DNA of 10,562 bases, from positions 1 through 10,562 of the forward strand of contig ONLC01000129.1 in NCBI GenBank assembly GCA_900318545.1. Reading direction: 5' to 3'. Made by a program: the position numbers and the translations under genes. Positions 1-6,645 of this stretch are shown here, piece by piece. The notes beneath the pieces are model-generated. The model made no database searches. It was given only the letters and a program-made list of their open reading frames with translations, and was not told where the DNA came from. Each line of letters begins with the position of its first letter. Position 1 is the stretch's first letter. Source of the DNA: an uncultured Eubacteriales bacterium. Its GTDB lineage: Bacteria; Bacillota; Clostridia; Oscillospirales; Ruminococcaceae.

Positions 1-20
1 GGATTTTTCTGCTTACCCCC

Positions 21-49
21 TTGTAATGTCGGGAAAGATATGTTAAAAT
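21..49 (+). promoter_or_regulatory. Sigma-A promoter of the cellobiose phosphorylase gene
   Basis: A -35 box TTGTAA (21-26) is followed by a 17-bp spacer and the -10 box TAAAAT (44-49), with an extended TG at 41-42. Transcription would start near 56. This places every in-frame ATG before 103 inside or very close to the promoter and so helps fix the start of the downstream gene. No operator-like inverted repeat is evident in the 53 bases between the -10 box and the start codon. Confidence 0.72.
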
Positions 50-102
50 ATATGTACAGGTATGGCTTCGTGCCAAATAAATTCAAAGGAGCGTATGATA
101 AT

Positions 103-2517
103 ATGCAGTATGGATATTTTGACCTTGAAAACAAGGAATATGTCATCACCAGACCCGATACCCCTGCACCCTGGGCTAACTACCTAGGCTCGCCCGAGTA
201 CGGTGCTATCGTTTCAAATAACGGCGGAGGCTACAGCTTCGTCAAGAGCGGTGCAAACGGAAGGATCCTCCGCTACCGCTTCAATTCAAATATCGGCCTG
301 CCTGGCAGATATGTCTACATCAGAGATAATGAGAGCAAGGATTACTGGTCTGCTACTTGGCAGCCTGTAGGCAAGCCCCTTGATCAGTATAAGACCGAGT
401 GCCGTCACGGTACAGCTTATACCACTATCACAAGTGAGTATGCAGGCATCAAGTCAGAGATCACTTACTATGTTCCTCTGAACAAGACGCATGAGATCTG
501 GAGAGTCAAGGTAACTAATACCTCCGATAAGGAAAGAGACCTCTCGCTCTTCGGCTTCTGCGAGTTCACCAATGAGAACAACTATGAGCAGGATCAGGTA
601 AACCTGCAGTATACCCTCTTCATCACAAGGACAAGCCTTGAGGGCAACAAGATAGTTCAGCACATAAACGAGAACAGCGGCAAGGACGCTGACGGCTCTA
701 ACCACAGAGAAAGATTCTTCGGCCTTGTTGGTGCTGATGTTGTTTCCGCTAACGGTAACTTCGACAGCTTTATAGGCTCCTACAGAACCTACGGCAACCC
801 GATCGCAGTCGAGAACGGCAAGTGCGACGGTGCTATGAACTATAACTCCAATGCCTGCGGTGCTTTGCAGTCGGCTGCTAAGCTTGCTCCCGGAGAGACA
901 ACCGAGGTCATCTACGTTGTAGGTCAGAAGGACCCCAAGACTGCTGACGCTATCATGGCTGAGTATAAGACAGCAGGCAAGGTTGACGCTGAGCTTAAGG
1001 AGCTTATCGACTACTGGCACGGCCAGCTCAATAACTTCCAGATCAGCACCCCGAATGATAAGTTCAACAACATGGTAAACGTATGGAACGCTTATCAGTG
1101 CTTCATTACATTTATCTGGTCAAGAGCTGCATCGTTCATTTACTGCGGTCTGAGAAACGGCTACGGCTACAGAGATACTGTTCAGGATATTCAGGGTATT
1201 ATCCATATCAATCCCGAGCTTGCTGCTGAGAAGATCAGATTTATGCTCTCGGCACAGGTTTCAAACGGCGGCGGACTGCCCCTCGTTAAGTTTGACCACA
1301 ACGCAGGCAACGAGACCTGCCCCGATGAGAACGACGAGAACAGCGTTTACGCTAAGGAAACAGGACACCCCTCCTACAGAGCTGATGACGCTCTCTGGCT
1401 CTTCCCGACTATCGAGAAGTACATCGGAGAGACAGGCAACAAGGCATTCCTTGATGAGGTCATCGTTTACGCTGAGACAGGCGGCGGAGAGGCTACAGTT
1501 TATGAGCATCTGAAGAATGCTATCCGCTTCTCGCAGGAGAGACTCGGCGCACACAAGATGCCTGCAGGTCTGCACGCTGACTGGAACGACTGTCTGAGAA
1601 TGGGCAAGCAGGGCGAGTCTACCTTCGTGGCATTCCAGCTCTACTATGCTATGAGCGTTATAAAGAAGTACGCTCAGGAGAAAAACGATACTGAGTACAT
1701 CGCATACATCGAAAAGGTTCAGGCAGAGCTTGGCGAGAGCTTAGCTGCTTGCTGGGACGAGGACAGATTTATCCGCGGTATCCGTGACAACGGCGAGGTA
1801 GTAGGTGCCAAGAACGATCCCGAGGCATCTATGTGGCTCAATCCTCAGTCATGGGCAGTTATCTCAGGCTTTGCTACAAAGGAGCAGGCTGAGACAGCTA
1901 TGGAGAGCGTACACAGAATACTGAACACTCCTTACGGCGTTAAGATCATGGAGCCGCCTTATGTAGACCACTACTTTGACGGTGCTCTCATGCACATCTT
2001 CAACCCCGACACTAAGGAGAACGGCGGTATCTTCTCGCAGACACAGGGCTGGGCTATACTGGCTGAGTCTCTCCTCGGACACGGCGACAGAGCATTCGAG
2101 TACTTCCTCGAGTCCTCACCTGCTAACATGAATGACAAGGCAGAGCAGAGAGTCCTTGAGCCATACGTTCACGGACAGTTCACCGAGTCTACACGTTCAC
2201 CTTACGCAGGACGTTCGCACGTTCACTGGCTGACAGGAACAGGCTCGACCGTAATGGTAGGCTGTGTTGAGGGTATCTGCGGTATGAGACCCGATGCTGA
2301 CGGTCTTACTATCAGCCCGTCTATCCCTCACGAGTGGGACGGCTTCAAGATCGAGAAGAATTTCAGAGGCAAGCATCTTTCCATCGACATTCAGAATCCC
2401 GATCATGTACAGAGCGGAGTTAAGTCAATGACAGTAAACGGCGAAGCTGTAGAGGGCTGCTACCTCAGCGCAGACAAGCTTACCGACCAGACCAACGTAG
2501 TTGTTGTAATGGGATAA
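103..2517 (+). CDS. cbpA: Cellobiose phosphorylase (GH94)
   Basis: This cytoplasmic enzyme phosphorolyses cellobiose to alpha-glucose-1-phosphate and glucose, saving one ATP per disaccharide. The product is 804 residues, close to the family norm of about 800-820, with no signal peptide. The N-terminus (MQYGYFDLENKEYVITRPD) and the following PWANYLG and GGYSF blocks are typical of the GH94 beta-sandwich domain. The catalytic (alpha/alpha)6 barrel carries GYRDTVQD (R357, D358) and DWND at 493-496; its second Asp, D496, should be the general acid. A Gly/Thr-rich TGTGS block (711-715) belongs to the phosphate site. The open frame extends up to position 40, but those codons overlap the promoter; AAAGGAG at 85-91 precedes ATG 103. 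The residue before TQGW is Gln646, where I expect His in many relatives. The gene is monocistronic. The alternative is a cellodextrin phosphorylase, but the N-terminus matches R. albus cellobiose phosphorylase as I recall it. The symbol is tentative. Confidence 0.93.
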   Translation: MQYGYFDLENKEYVITRPDTPAPWANYLGSPEYGAIVSNNGGGYSFVKSGANGRILRYRFNSNIGLPGRYVYIRDNESKDYWSATWQPVGKPLDQYKTECRHGTAYTTITSEYAGIKSEITYYVPLNKTHEIWRVKVTNTSDKERDLSLFGFCEFTNENNYEQDQVNLQYTLFITRTSLEGNKIVQHINENSGKDADGSNHRERFFGLVGADVVSANGNFDSFIGSYRTYGNPIAVENGKCDGAMNYNSNACGALQSAAKLAPGETTEVIYVVGQKDPKTADAIMAEYKTAGKVDAELKELIDYWHGQLNNFQISTPNDKFNNMVNVWNAYQCFITFIWSRAASFIYCGLRNGYGYRDTVQDIQGIIHINPELAAEKIRFMLSAQVSNGGGLPLVKFDHNAGNETCPDENDENSVYAKETGHPSYRADDALWLFPTIEKYIGETGNKAFLDEVIVYAETGGGEATVYEHLKNAIRFSQERLGAHKMPAGLHADWNDCLRMGKQGESTFVAFQLYYAMSVIKKYAQEKNDTEYIAYIEKVQAELGESLAACWDEDRFIRGIRDNGEVVGAKNDPEASMWLNPQSWAVISGFATKEQAETAMESVHRILNTPYGVKIMEPPYVDHYFDGALMHIFNPDTKENGGIFSQTQGWAILAESLLGHGDRAFEYFLESSPANMNDKAEQRVLEPYVHGQFTESTRSPYAGRSHVHWLTGTGSTVMVGCVEGICGMRPDADGLTISPSIPHEWDGFKIEKNFRGKHLSIDIQNPDHVQSGVKSMTVNGEAVEGCYLSADKLTDQTNVVVVMG

Positions 2518-2530
2518 GCTGAACTATAGC

Positions 2531-2699
2531 ATAATAATATTTAAGCCCACTTCATTTCGGAGGTGGGGCAGGGAAAACCCTGCAGTGCTCGCCGCACGGC
2601 TAATACGCGACGCACTTTTGCTTGGACTTCTCTTGCCTTGAACGCAGAGCAAAATAGTGCGGAGATTATAATAATACACAAGCCCACTTCATTTCGGAG
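2531..2699. repeat. Direct repeat of a terminator stem, 137 bp apart
   Basis: ATAATAATA, three variable bases and then AAGCCCACTTCATTTCGGAG occur at 2531-2562 and again at 2668-2699 (29 of 32 identical). The second copy continues into a perfect terminator stem. The first continues into an imperfect one (GTGGGGC instead of GTGGGC) and lacks a T-tract. The copies flank a 105-bp hairpin-rich segment. This looks like duplication of the terminator, or insertion of an element that duplicated its flank. Confidence 0.75.
2563..2667. repeat. Hairpin-rich insert between the two terminator copies
   Basis: The segment holds GCAGGG-AAAA-CCCTGC (2568-2583), a short GTGC/GCAC hairpin (2585-2597) and a longer stem pairing CGCACTTTTGCT (2611-2622) with AGCAAAATAGTGCG (2648-2661), with a two-base bulge. 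It has no credible reading frame. Such dense secondary structure suggests a small mobile or dispersed repeat, or an untranslated RNA, but the family is not recognised. Confidence 0.4.
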
Positions 2700-2708
2700 T
2701 GGGCTTTT
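2680..2708 (+). terminator. Rho-independent terminator after cellobiose phosphorylase
   Basis: A 9-bp perfect stem AAGCCCACT/AGTGGGCTT (2680-2688 with 2698-2706) with a 9-base loop runs into TTTT (2705-2708). It sits between convergent genes and may also slow leftward transcription from the MFS gene, although the T-tract on that strand is weak. Confidence 0.75.
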
Positions 2709-2769
2709 GCTTGCTGCAAATGTTCAATTAATGCGAAGCTTAGACTGCAATACAGATCGGAATAGAAAT

Positions 2770-3930
2770 TTAATCGGGTGCTTTCAGGCAAAGCCGCTCA
2801 TGCATGAATATCATTGCACCGAGCAGCACCAGCAGAAATACAGGAAGCACACTAAGCCCCGTCACAGAGCTGAGTGCTCCGAACACAGGCGGCATGACCG
2901 AGGTTCCCACATAGGCACTTGCCATCTGTACTCCGATGATCGCCTGCGACCTCTCTGCCCCGAAGTGTGCAGGTGTCGAATGAATTACGCAGGGGTACAC
3001 GGGCGCACAGCCAACTCCGACCGTTACAAAGCCTGCTAAAGCCACTGTGTTTCCAAGCGGCAGCAGCATCATAAGTATGCCGAGCCCTATTACCGACTGC
3101 CCGAAGCGTATCAAAAACTTGTCGGTAAATTTAAGCGTTGCAAAGCCGTTCACTGCCCTGCCGGCTGTTATCCCTATGAAGAAAAGCCCTGCAAACTTTG
3201 CCGCTGTGACCGTATCTATCCCCTTGACCTTAACAAGAAAGCTGCTCGCCCAAAGGCTTACCGTCTGCTCCACTGCACAGTAGCAGAAAAAGCAGAGCAT
3301 TACCTCCTTAGCTCCCGGGAGTGCTATTATCTCTTTCAGCTTCATCGGCCTGTCCGAGAGCTCTTCTCCGTTTTGCGGCTCTCCCCTTTTCTTCCAGAGG
3401 GGCAGACTCAGCATAAGTATAAGGGTAAGCCCCAGCTGTAAATAGCAGATATGCCTGTAGCCGTCATTCCACGTTCCTCCCGAGGCAAGTGCGTTGCTGA
3501 GGATAAACGGTCCTATAGTTGTGCCCACTCCCCACATACAGTGAAGCCAGCTCATGTGGCGGCTCGCATAGTGGAGTGCAACATAGTTATTCAGTGCCGC
3601 ATCAACGCTGCCTGCTCCAAGGCCGTAGGGTATAGCCCACAGGCAGAGCGAAACGAACGAATGGCTTATCGAAAAGCCGAAGAGTGCCGCAGCCGTCATC
3701 ATAACACTCAGCATTGTGACAAGGCCTGCTCCGAGCTTTCTTGTAAGGCGGTCGCTCTGAAGGCTTGAAACTACAGTGCCTGCGGAAATGATCATAAAGA
3801 TCACTCCCGACCACCCAAGCGGAACACCGATCTCCTTATATATAGTCGGCCAGGCAGCACCGAGCAAAGGGTCGGGCAGACCGAGACTTATAAATGCCAG
3901 ATATATTACAGCCAGCAGTAAAGATACCAT
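2770..3930 (-). CDS. Major facilitator superfamily (MFS) transporter
   Basis: This is a polytopic inner-membrane carrier of 386 residues, the usual length for 12-helix MFS proteins. Hydrophobic segments cover most of the chain. The cytoplasmic loop between helices 2 and 3 has the motif-A-like SDRLTRKLG (from residue 59). A charged central loop beginning WKKR at 179 separates the two six-helix halves. The opening LAFISLGLPDPLLG and the DAALNNYVA block resemble bacterial FucP/FHS-like carriers, so a sugar or small organic solute is plausible, but the substrate cannot be read from sequence. The open frame extends to 4014, but the leftward promoter lies inside that extension. GAGGAG (3943-3938) is seven bases before ATG 3930, so that start is preferred. 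The gene is monocistronic and divergent from the ABC importer operon. Confidence 0.87.
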   Translation of the reverse strand: MVSLLLAVIYLAFISLGLPDPLLGAAWPTIYKEIGVPLGWSGVIFMIISAGTVVSSLQSDRLTRKLGAGLVTMLSVMMTAAALFGFSISHSFVSLCLWAIPYGLGAGSVDAALNNYVALHYASRHMSWLHCMWGVGTTIGPFILSNALASGGTWNDGYRHICYLQLGLTLILMLSLPLWKKRGEPQNGEELSDRPMKLKEIIALPGAKEVMLCFFCYCAVEQTVSLWASSFLVKVKGIDTVTAAKFAGLFFIGITAGRAVNGFATLKFTDKFLIRFGQSVIGLGILMMLLPLGNTVALAGFVTVGVGCAPVYPCVIHSTPAHFGAERSQAIIGVQMASAYVGTSVMPPVFGALSSVTGLSVLPVFLLVLLGAMIFMHERLCLKAPD

Positions 3931-3960
3931 AAAAGCACTCCTCATAAACTCAGATAAGAT

Positions 3961-3989
3961 AGTATAACACACCAAAACCTGTTTGTAAA
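3961..3989 (-). promoter_or_regulatory. Leftward promoter of the MFS gene
   Basis: On the minus strand, TTTACA (3989-3984), a 17-bp spacer and TATACT (3966-3961) form a good sigma-A promoter with an extended TG (3969-3968). The leader would be only about 25 bases, which supports the start at 3930. Confidence 0.75.
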
Positions 3990-4040
3990 GTCGATTGATC
4001 TTGCTATTCATCAAATTTTTGTAAAAAAATTAAAGTAGTA

Positions 4041-4069
4041 TTGAAATTAGCGTATAAACGTGATATAAT
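4041..4069 (+). promoter_or_regulatory. Rightward promoter of the ABC importer operon
   Basis: TTGAAA (4041-4046), a 17-bp spacer and TATAAT (4064-4069) with an extended TGA just upstream form a near-consensus promoter. Transcription would start around 4076, just before the foldback element at 4085. The mRNA therefore has an unusually long leader of about 235 bases that contains the whole element. Confidence 0.8.
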
Positions 4070-4084
4070 GGATAGGTTAAAGTA

Positions 4085-4286
4085 TAAGGCAACACCGCAC
4101 GACCCGCGGCTAACGCCTCTGCACATCATCTGCTTGCCAGCTTTCCGTCATATTACCCAAATTCTCCTTGACTTGCGTCAGCAAGCCTGCGTTGACTTGC
4201 GTCAGCAAGCCTGCGTCGAATTTAGGCAATCTGACGAAAATCTGGACGGCGCATCTGATGCACAGGGGTCATGCGGTGTTGCCTTA
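4085..4286. repeat. 202-bp MITE-like foldback element with 15-bp terminal inverted repeats
   Basis: TAAGGCAACACCGCA (4085-4099) is repeated in perfect inverse orientation at 4272-4286; allowing one mismatch, the arms extend to GACCC (4105/4266). Further inward, 4119-4133 pairs imperfectly with 4251-4265, and 4137-4164 pairs with 4218-4245 (23 of 28). A small side hairpin (GCG/CGC) lies at 4106-4116. The apex holds two exact copies of a 24-bp unit. The whole element can fold into one long hairpin. It has no transposase. It could be a non-autonomous mobile element or dispersed structured repeat, or a cis-acting leader RNA of the downstream operon. Bases beside the inverted repeat are TA-rich, but no clear target duplication is visible. 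Confidence 0.75.
4168..4215 (+). repeat. Two exact copies of a 24-bp tandem unit
   Basis: The unit begins TTGACTTGCGTCAGC and ends AAGCCTGCG; copies lie at 4168-4191 and 4192-4215 with no differences. Each unit can form a CTTGC-GTCA-GCAAG hairpin. The pair sits at the tip of the foldback element, so copy number could vary without disturbing the stem. Confidence 0.85.
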
Positions 4287-4311
4287 ATTACAACTGAAAG
4301 GACGTATCATT

Positions 4312-5091
4312 ATGAAGAAATTAGCAGCACTGGCTATGAGCACACTGATGTGCGTAACAATGTTCACAGCCTGCGGAACACCCGCAAACACAGTTCACAG
4401 CATTAAGGACCTCGACGGAAAGACAATAGGAGTTCAGCTCGGAACTACAGGAGATATCTATGCCAAAGACGTTAAAGATGCCAAGGTAGAGCGTTTTAAC
4501 AAGGGTGCAGATGCAGTTCAGGCTTTGAAGCAGGGCAAGGTTGATGCAGTAATCATTGATAACGAGCCTGCAAAGGTTTTCGTATCAAAGAACGATGATA
4601 TTGAAATTCTTGATGAGCCCTTCGCTGACGAGGAATACGCTATAGCTATGAAGCTCGATAACACTCAGCTCCAGTCCGATATAAATGCAGCTCTCAAAAA
4701 GCTTAAAGAGGACGGCACACTTGATGCTATCAAGAAGAACTGGATAGAAGATTCCAACGACAAGAGTGCTTATACCTCGCCCGAAAATGCTGACAGAAGC
4801 AAGGGCAAGCTTATTATGGCTACAAATGCGGAGTTCCCTCCATACGAGAAGAAGGACGGCGACAAGATCGTAGGTCTTGACTGCGATATGATGCAGGCTG
4901 TCTGCGATGAGCTTGGCTATGAGCTCCAGATCGACGATATGCAGTTTGACTCTATCATCTCGGCTGTACAGTCGGGCAAGGCCGATGTAGGCGTTGCAGG
5001 TATGACAGTTACAGAGGACAGAAAGAAGAACGTTCTCTTCTCCGACTCTTACACCACTGCCAAGCAGGTAATTATCGTAAGAAAGGATTGA
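4312..5091 (+). CDS. Amino acid ABC transporter binding lipoprotein, circularly permuted
   Basis: This is the extracytoplasmic receptor of a polar amino acid importer, tethered as a lipoprotein: residues 1-20 form a signal peptide and FTAC places the lipidated Cys at 21. The mature domain is of the GlnH/HisJ type but in swapped order. Residues 31-145 (IKDLDGKTIGVQLGTTG to KKNW) correspond to lobe II plus the C-terminal helices of ordinary family members. A polar linker (about 146-165) follows, then residues 166-259 (KLIMATNAEFPPYE to VIIVRKD) correspond to the usual N-terminal lobe I. D83 (DAVIIDN) and R237 (TEDRKK) match the Asp and Arg that hold the amino and carboxyl groups of the ligand in GlnH, so binding is probably retained. 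Length, 259 residues, is normal for the family. GAAAGGA (4296-4302) precedes the ATG. The gene is first in an operon with permease and ATPase. The amino acid specificity is unknown. Confidence 0.9.
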   Translation: MKKLAALAMSTLMCVTMFTACGTPANTVHSIKDLDGKTIGVQLGTTGDIYAKDVKDAKVERFNKGADAVQALKQGKVDAVIIDNEPAKVFVSKNDDIEILDEPFADEEYAIAMKLDNTQLQSDINAALKKLKEDGTLDAIKKNWIEDSNDKSAYTSPENADRSKGKLIMATNAEFPPYEKKDGDKIVGLDCDMMQAVCDELGYELQIDDMQFDSIISAVQSGKADVGVAGMTVTEDRKKNVLFSDSYTTAKQVIIVRKD

Positions 5092-5111
5092 TCCTTCCTC
5101 TGAGGGGGATC
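5090..5111 (+). promoter_or_regulatory. Intercistronic hairpin covering the permease ribosome binding site
   Basis: GATCCTTC (5090-5097) pairs with GGGGGATC (5104-5111) in an 8-bp stem with two G-U pairs. It begins in the stop codon of the binding-protein gene and contains the GAGGGGG Shine-Dalgarno site of the permease. There is no T-tract, so it is not a normal terminator. Such a structure could lower permease translation or protect the upstream message from 3' decay, giving more receptor than membrane subunit. Confidence 0.45.
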
Positions 5112-5121
5112 GGTAAAAGCT

Positions 5122-5835
5122 ATGCATTACAGCTTTATATCTGATTTCAAACAGAATTTCATAGAGGACGCCCGCTGGGAATACCTCGTAAACGGTCTGA
5201 AAACTACTCTGATAGTTACAGTCGGTGCGGTGCTTCTGGGCTTTCTGATAGGGTTTTTGGTAGCTATTGTCCGCTCGACCCACGATAAGACAGGGCGCTT
5301 TAAGGTGCTTAACCTCTTCTGCAAGGTGTACCTCACCGTTATCAGAGGAACACCTATGGTAGTTCAGCTTATGATAATGTACTTTGTTATCTTCGGCTCG
5401 GTAGTGTTTTTCGGGTCGGTGGAGCTGAGCAAGTACATAGTGGCGATACTTGCCTTCGGAATTAACTCGGGGGCTTATGTTGCTGAGATAGTGCGTTCGG
5501 GAATAATGTCGGTTGACGGCGGCCAGCTCGAGGCAGGAAGAAGCCTTGGCTTCAGCTACAGACAGACTATGATGCTCATTATTCTTCCGCAGGCATTCAA
5601 GGCTATACTGCCGGCCCTTGCGAATGAGTTCATAGTGCTCTTAAAGGAGACCTCTGTAGCAGGCTATATCGGCATAGTTGACCTTACAAAGGGCGGAGAT
5701 ATTATCAGAAGCCAGACCTACAGTGCTTTTATGCCTCTGATAGCGGTTGCTCTGATATATCTTGTTATGGTCATGATCCTGTCGCATCTGGTAATGAGGC
5801 TTGAAAGGAGACTGGCAAAAAGTGATAGAAATTAA
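5122..5835 (+). CDS. Amino acid ABC transporter permease (HisM/GlnP type)
   Basis: This is the membrane subunit of the importer, probably working as a homodimer because only one permease gene is present. The product has 237 residues, typical for the family. Predicted membrane segments fall at about 26-50, 79-97, 104-124 and 204-226, with a further helix around 158-180. The RGTPMVVQL block (75-83) and the EAA loop (EAGRSLGFSYRQ, 137-148, followed by ILPQ) are characteristic. The EAA loop docks onto the ATPase. The start lies 30 bases after the binding-protein stop; its GAGGGGG Shine-Dalgarno is rather distant (13 bases) and lies in a hairpin. The 3' end overlaps the ATPase gene by 14 bases. 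Confidence 0.93.
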   Translation: MHYSFISDFKQNFIEDARWEYLVNGLKTTLIVTVGAVLLGFLIGFLVAIVRSTHDKTGRFKVLNLFCKVYLTVIRGTPMVVQLMIMYFVIFGSVVFFGSVELSKYIVAILAFGINSGAYVAEIVRSGIMSVDGGQLEAGRSLGFSYRQTMMLIILPQAFKAILPALANEFIVLLKETSVAGYIGIVDLTKGGDIIRSQTYSAFMPLIAVALIYLVMVMILSHLVMRLERRLAKSDRN

Positions 5836-6547
5836 AAACCTTGTCAAGACCTTCGGCGAAGTTACTGTACTCAACGGCATCAACGAGAAGATCGAAAAGG
5901 GAGAGAAGATCGTTATAGTAGGACCTTCGGGCTCGGGAAAATCGACCTTCCTTCGCTGTATGAATATGCTGGAGACCCCGACCTCGGGAGAGATAATCTT
6001 TGAGGGAAAGGACCTGACAAAGGCAAGCGAGCATGAGCTTAATAAGCTTCGTATGAAAATGGGAATGGTGTTTCAGCATTTTAATCTCTTCCCTCACCTG
6101 ACGGTAAGGCAGAATATTGCAATTGCACCGTACAAGCTCGGGCTGATGACCAAGCCCCAGGCTGATTCAATGGCCGAGGAGCTCTTAGAGGTGGTAGGGC
6201 TGCCCGATAAGGCCGATGCTTATCCTGCAACGCTCTCGGGCGGACAGAAGCAGAGAATAGCTATTGCAAGGGCACTTGCTATGAACCCTGAGATGATACT
6301 CTTTGACGAGCCGACCTCAGCACTTGACCCCGAAATGGTAGGCGAGGTTCTGCAGCTGATGAAACGCCTTGCAGACGAGGGCATGACTATGGCGGTGGTA
6401 ACTCACGAGATGAGCTTTGCAAAAGAGGTCGCCTCACGTGTGCTTTTCATGGCAGACGGAAATGTTCTTGAGCAGGCGCCTCCGAAGGAGTTTTTCTCAA
6501 ATCCGAAGAATCCAAGACTTGTGGAGTTCCTCTCCAAAATAATATAA
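5822..6547 (+). CDS. Amino acid ABC transporter ATP-binding protein (GlnQ/HisP type)
   Basis: This cytoplasmic ATPase powers the importer. The product has 241 residues, standard for GlnQ/HisP. Key motifs are Walker A GPSGSGKST (34-42), Q-loop Q85, the signature LSGGQ (138-142), Walker B MILFDE (158-163), D-loop SALD (166-169) and switch His195 in VVTHEM. The start chosen is GTG 5822, giving the family-typical MIEIKNLVKTFG; AAAGGAG (5804-5810) precedes it. A longer frame from TTG 5801 contains that ribosome binding site and is unlikely. The gene overlaps the permease by 14 bases, which suggests translational coupling. It is the last gene of the operon. Confidence 0.95.
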   Translation: MIEIKNLVKTFGEVTVLNGINEKIEKGEKIVIVGPSGSGKSTFLRCMNMLETPTSGEIIFEGKDLTKASEHELNKLRMKMGMVFQHFNLFPHLTVRQNIAIAPYKLGLMTKPQADSMAEELLEVVGLPDKADAYPATLSGGQKQRIAIARALAMNPEMILFDEPTSALDPEMVGEVLQLMKRLADEGMTMAVVTHEMSFAKEVASRVLFMADGNVLEQAPPKEFFSNPKNPRLVEFLSKII

Positions 6548-6551
6548 GCAT

Positions 6552-6590
6552 AAGGAGTACGGCAAATATCGGCGTACTCCTTTAATATTT
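6552..6590 (+). terminator. Terminator of the ABC importer operon
   Basis: A 10-bp perfect stem AAGGAGTACG/CGTACTCCTT (6552-6561 with 6573-6582) with an 11-base loop is followed by the T-rich TTTAATATTT. It starts four bases after the ATPase stop codon. Confidence 0.85.
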
Positions 6591-6645
6591 CTATAAAAAT
6601 GAAAAAATTAATCGTTTTCTGTTAATATTTTTTGTGCAAACCCTC

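Noticed and set aside
40..102. N-terminal extension of 21 residues on cellobiose phosphorylase
   Set aside because: These codons overlap the -10 box and the expected transcription start, and the ribosome binding site lies at 85-91. The family-typical N-terminus begins at the ATG at 103.
2563..3039. Rightward frame over the gap and the 3' end of the MFS gene
   Set aside because: It runs antisense to the MFS coding sequence and through terminator hairpins, with an Arg/Cys/His-rich composition typical of shadow frames.
3931..4014. 28-residue extension at the start of the MFS protein
   Set aside because: The leftward promoter (3989-3961) lies inside it, and the GAGGAG site at 3943-3938 points to ATG 3930.
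4168..4215. CRISPR array
   Set aside because: Only two directly abutting 24-bp units with no spacers between them, and no cas genes nearby.
4041..4406. Rightward open frame of 121 codons spanning the foldback element
   Set aside because: It starts on the -35 box, runs through the inverted repeats and the 24-bp tandem repeat (giving a repeated VDLRQQAC), and overlaps the real receptor gene in another frame. It has no ribosome binding site.
5801..5821. TTG start giving a 7-residue longer ATPase
   Set aside because: The Shine-Dalgarno site AAAGGAG lies within this stretch, and GTG 5822 gives the family-typical MIEIKNLVKTFG.
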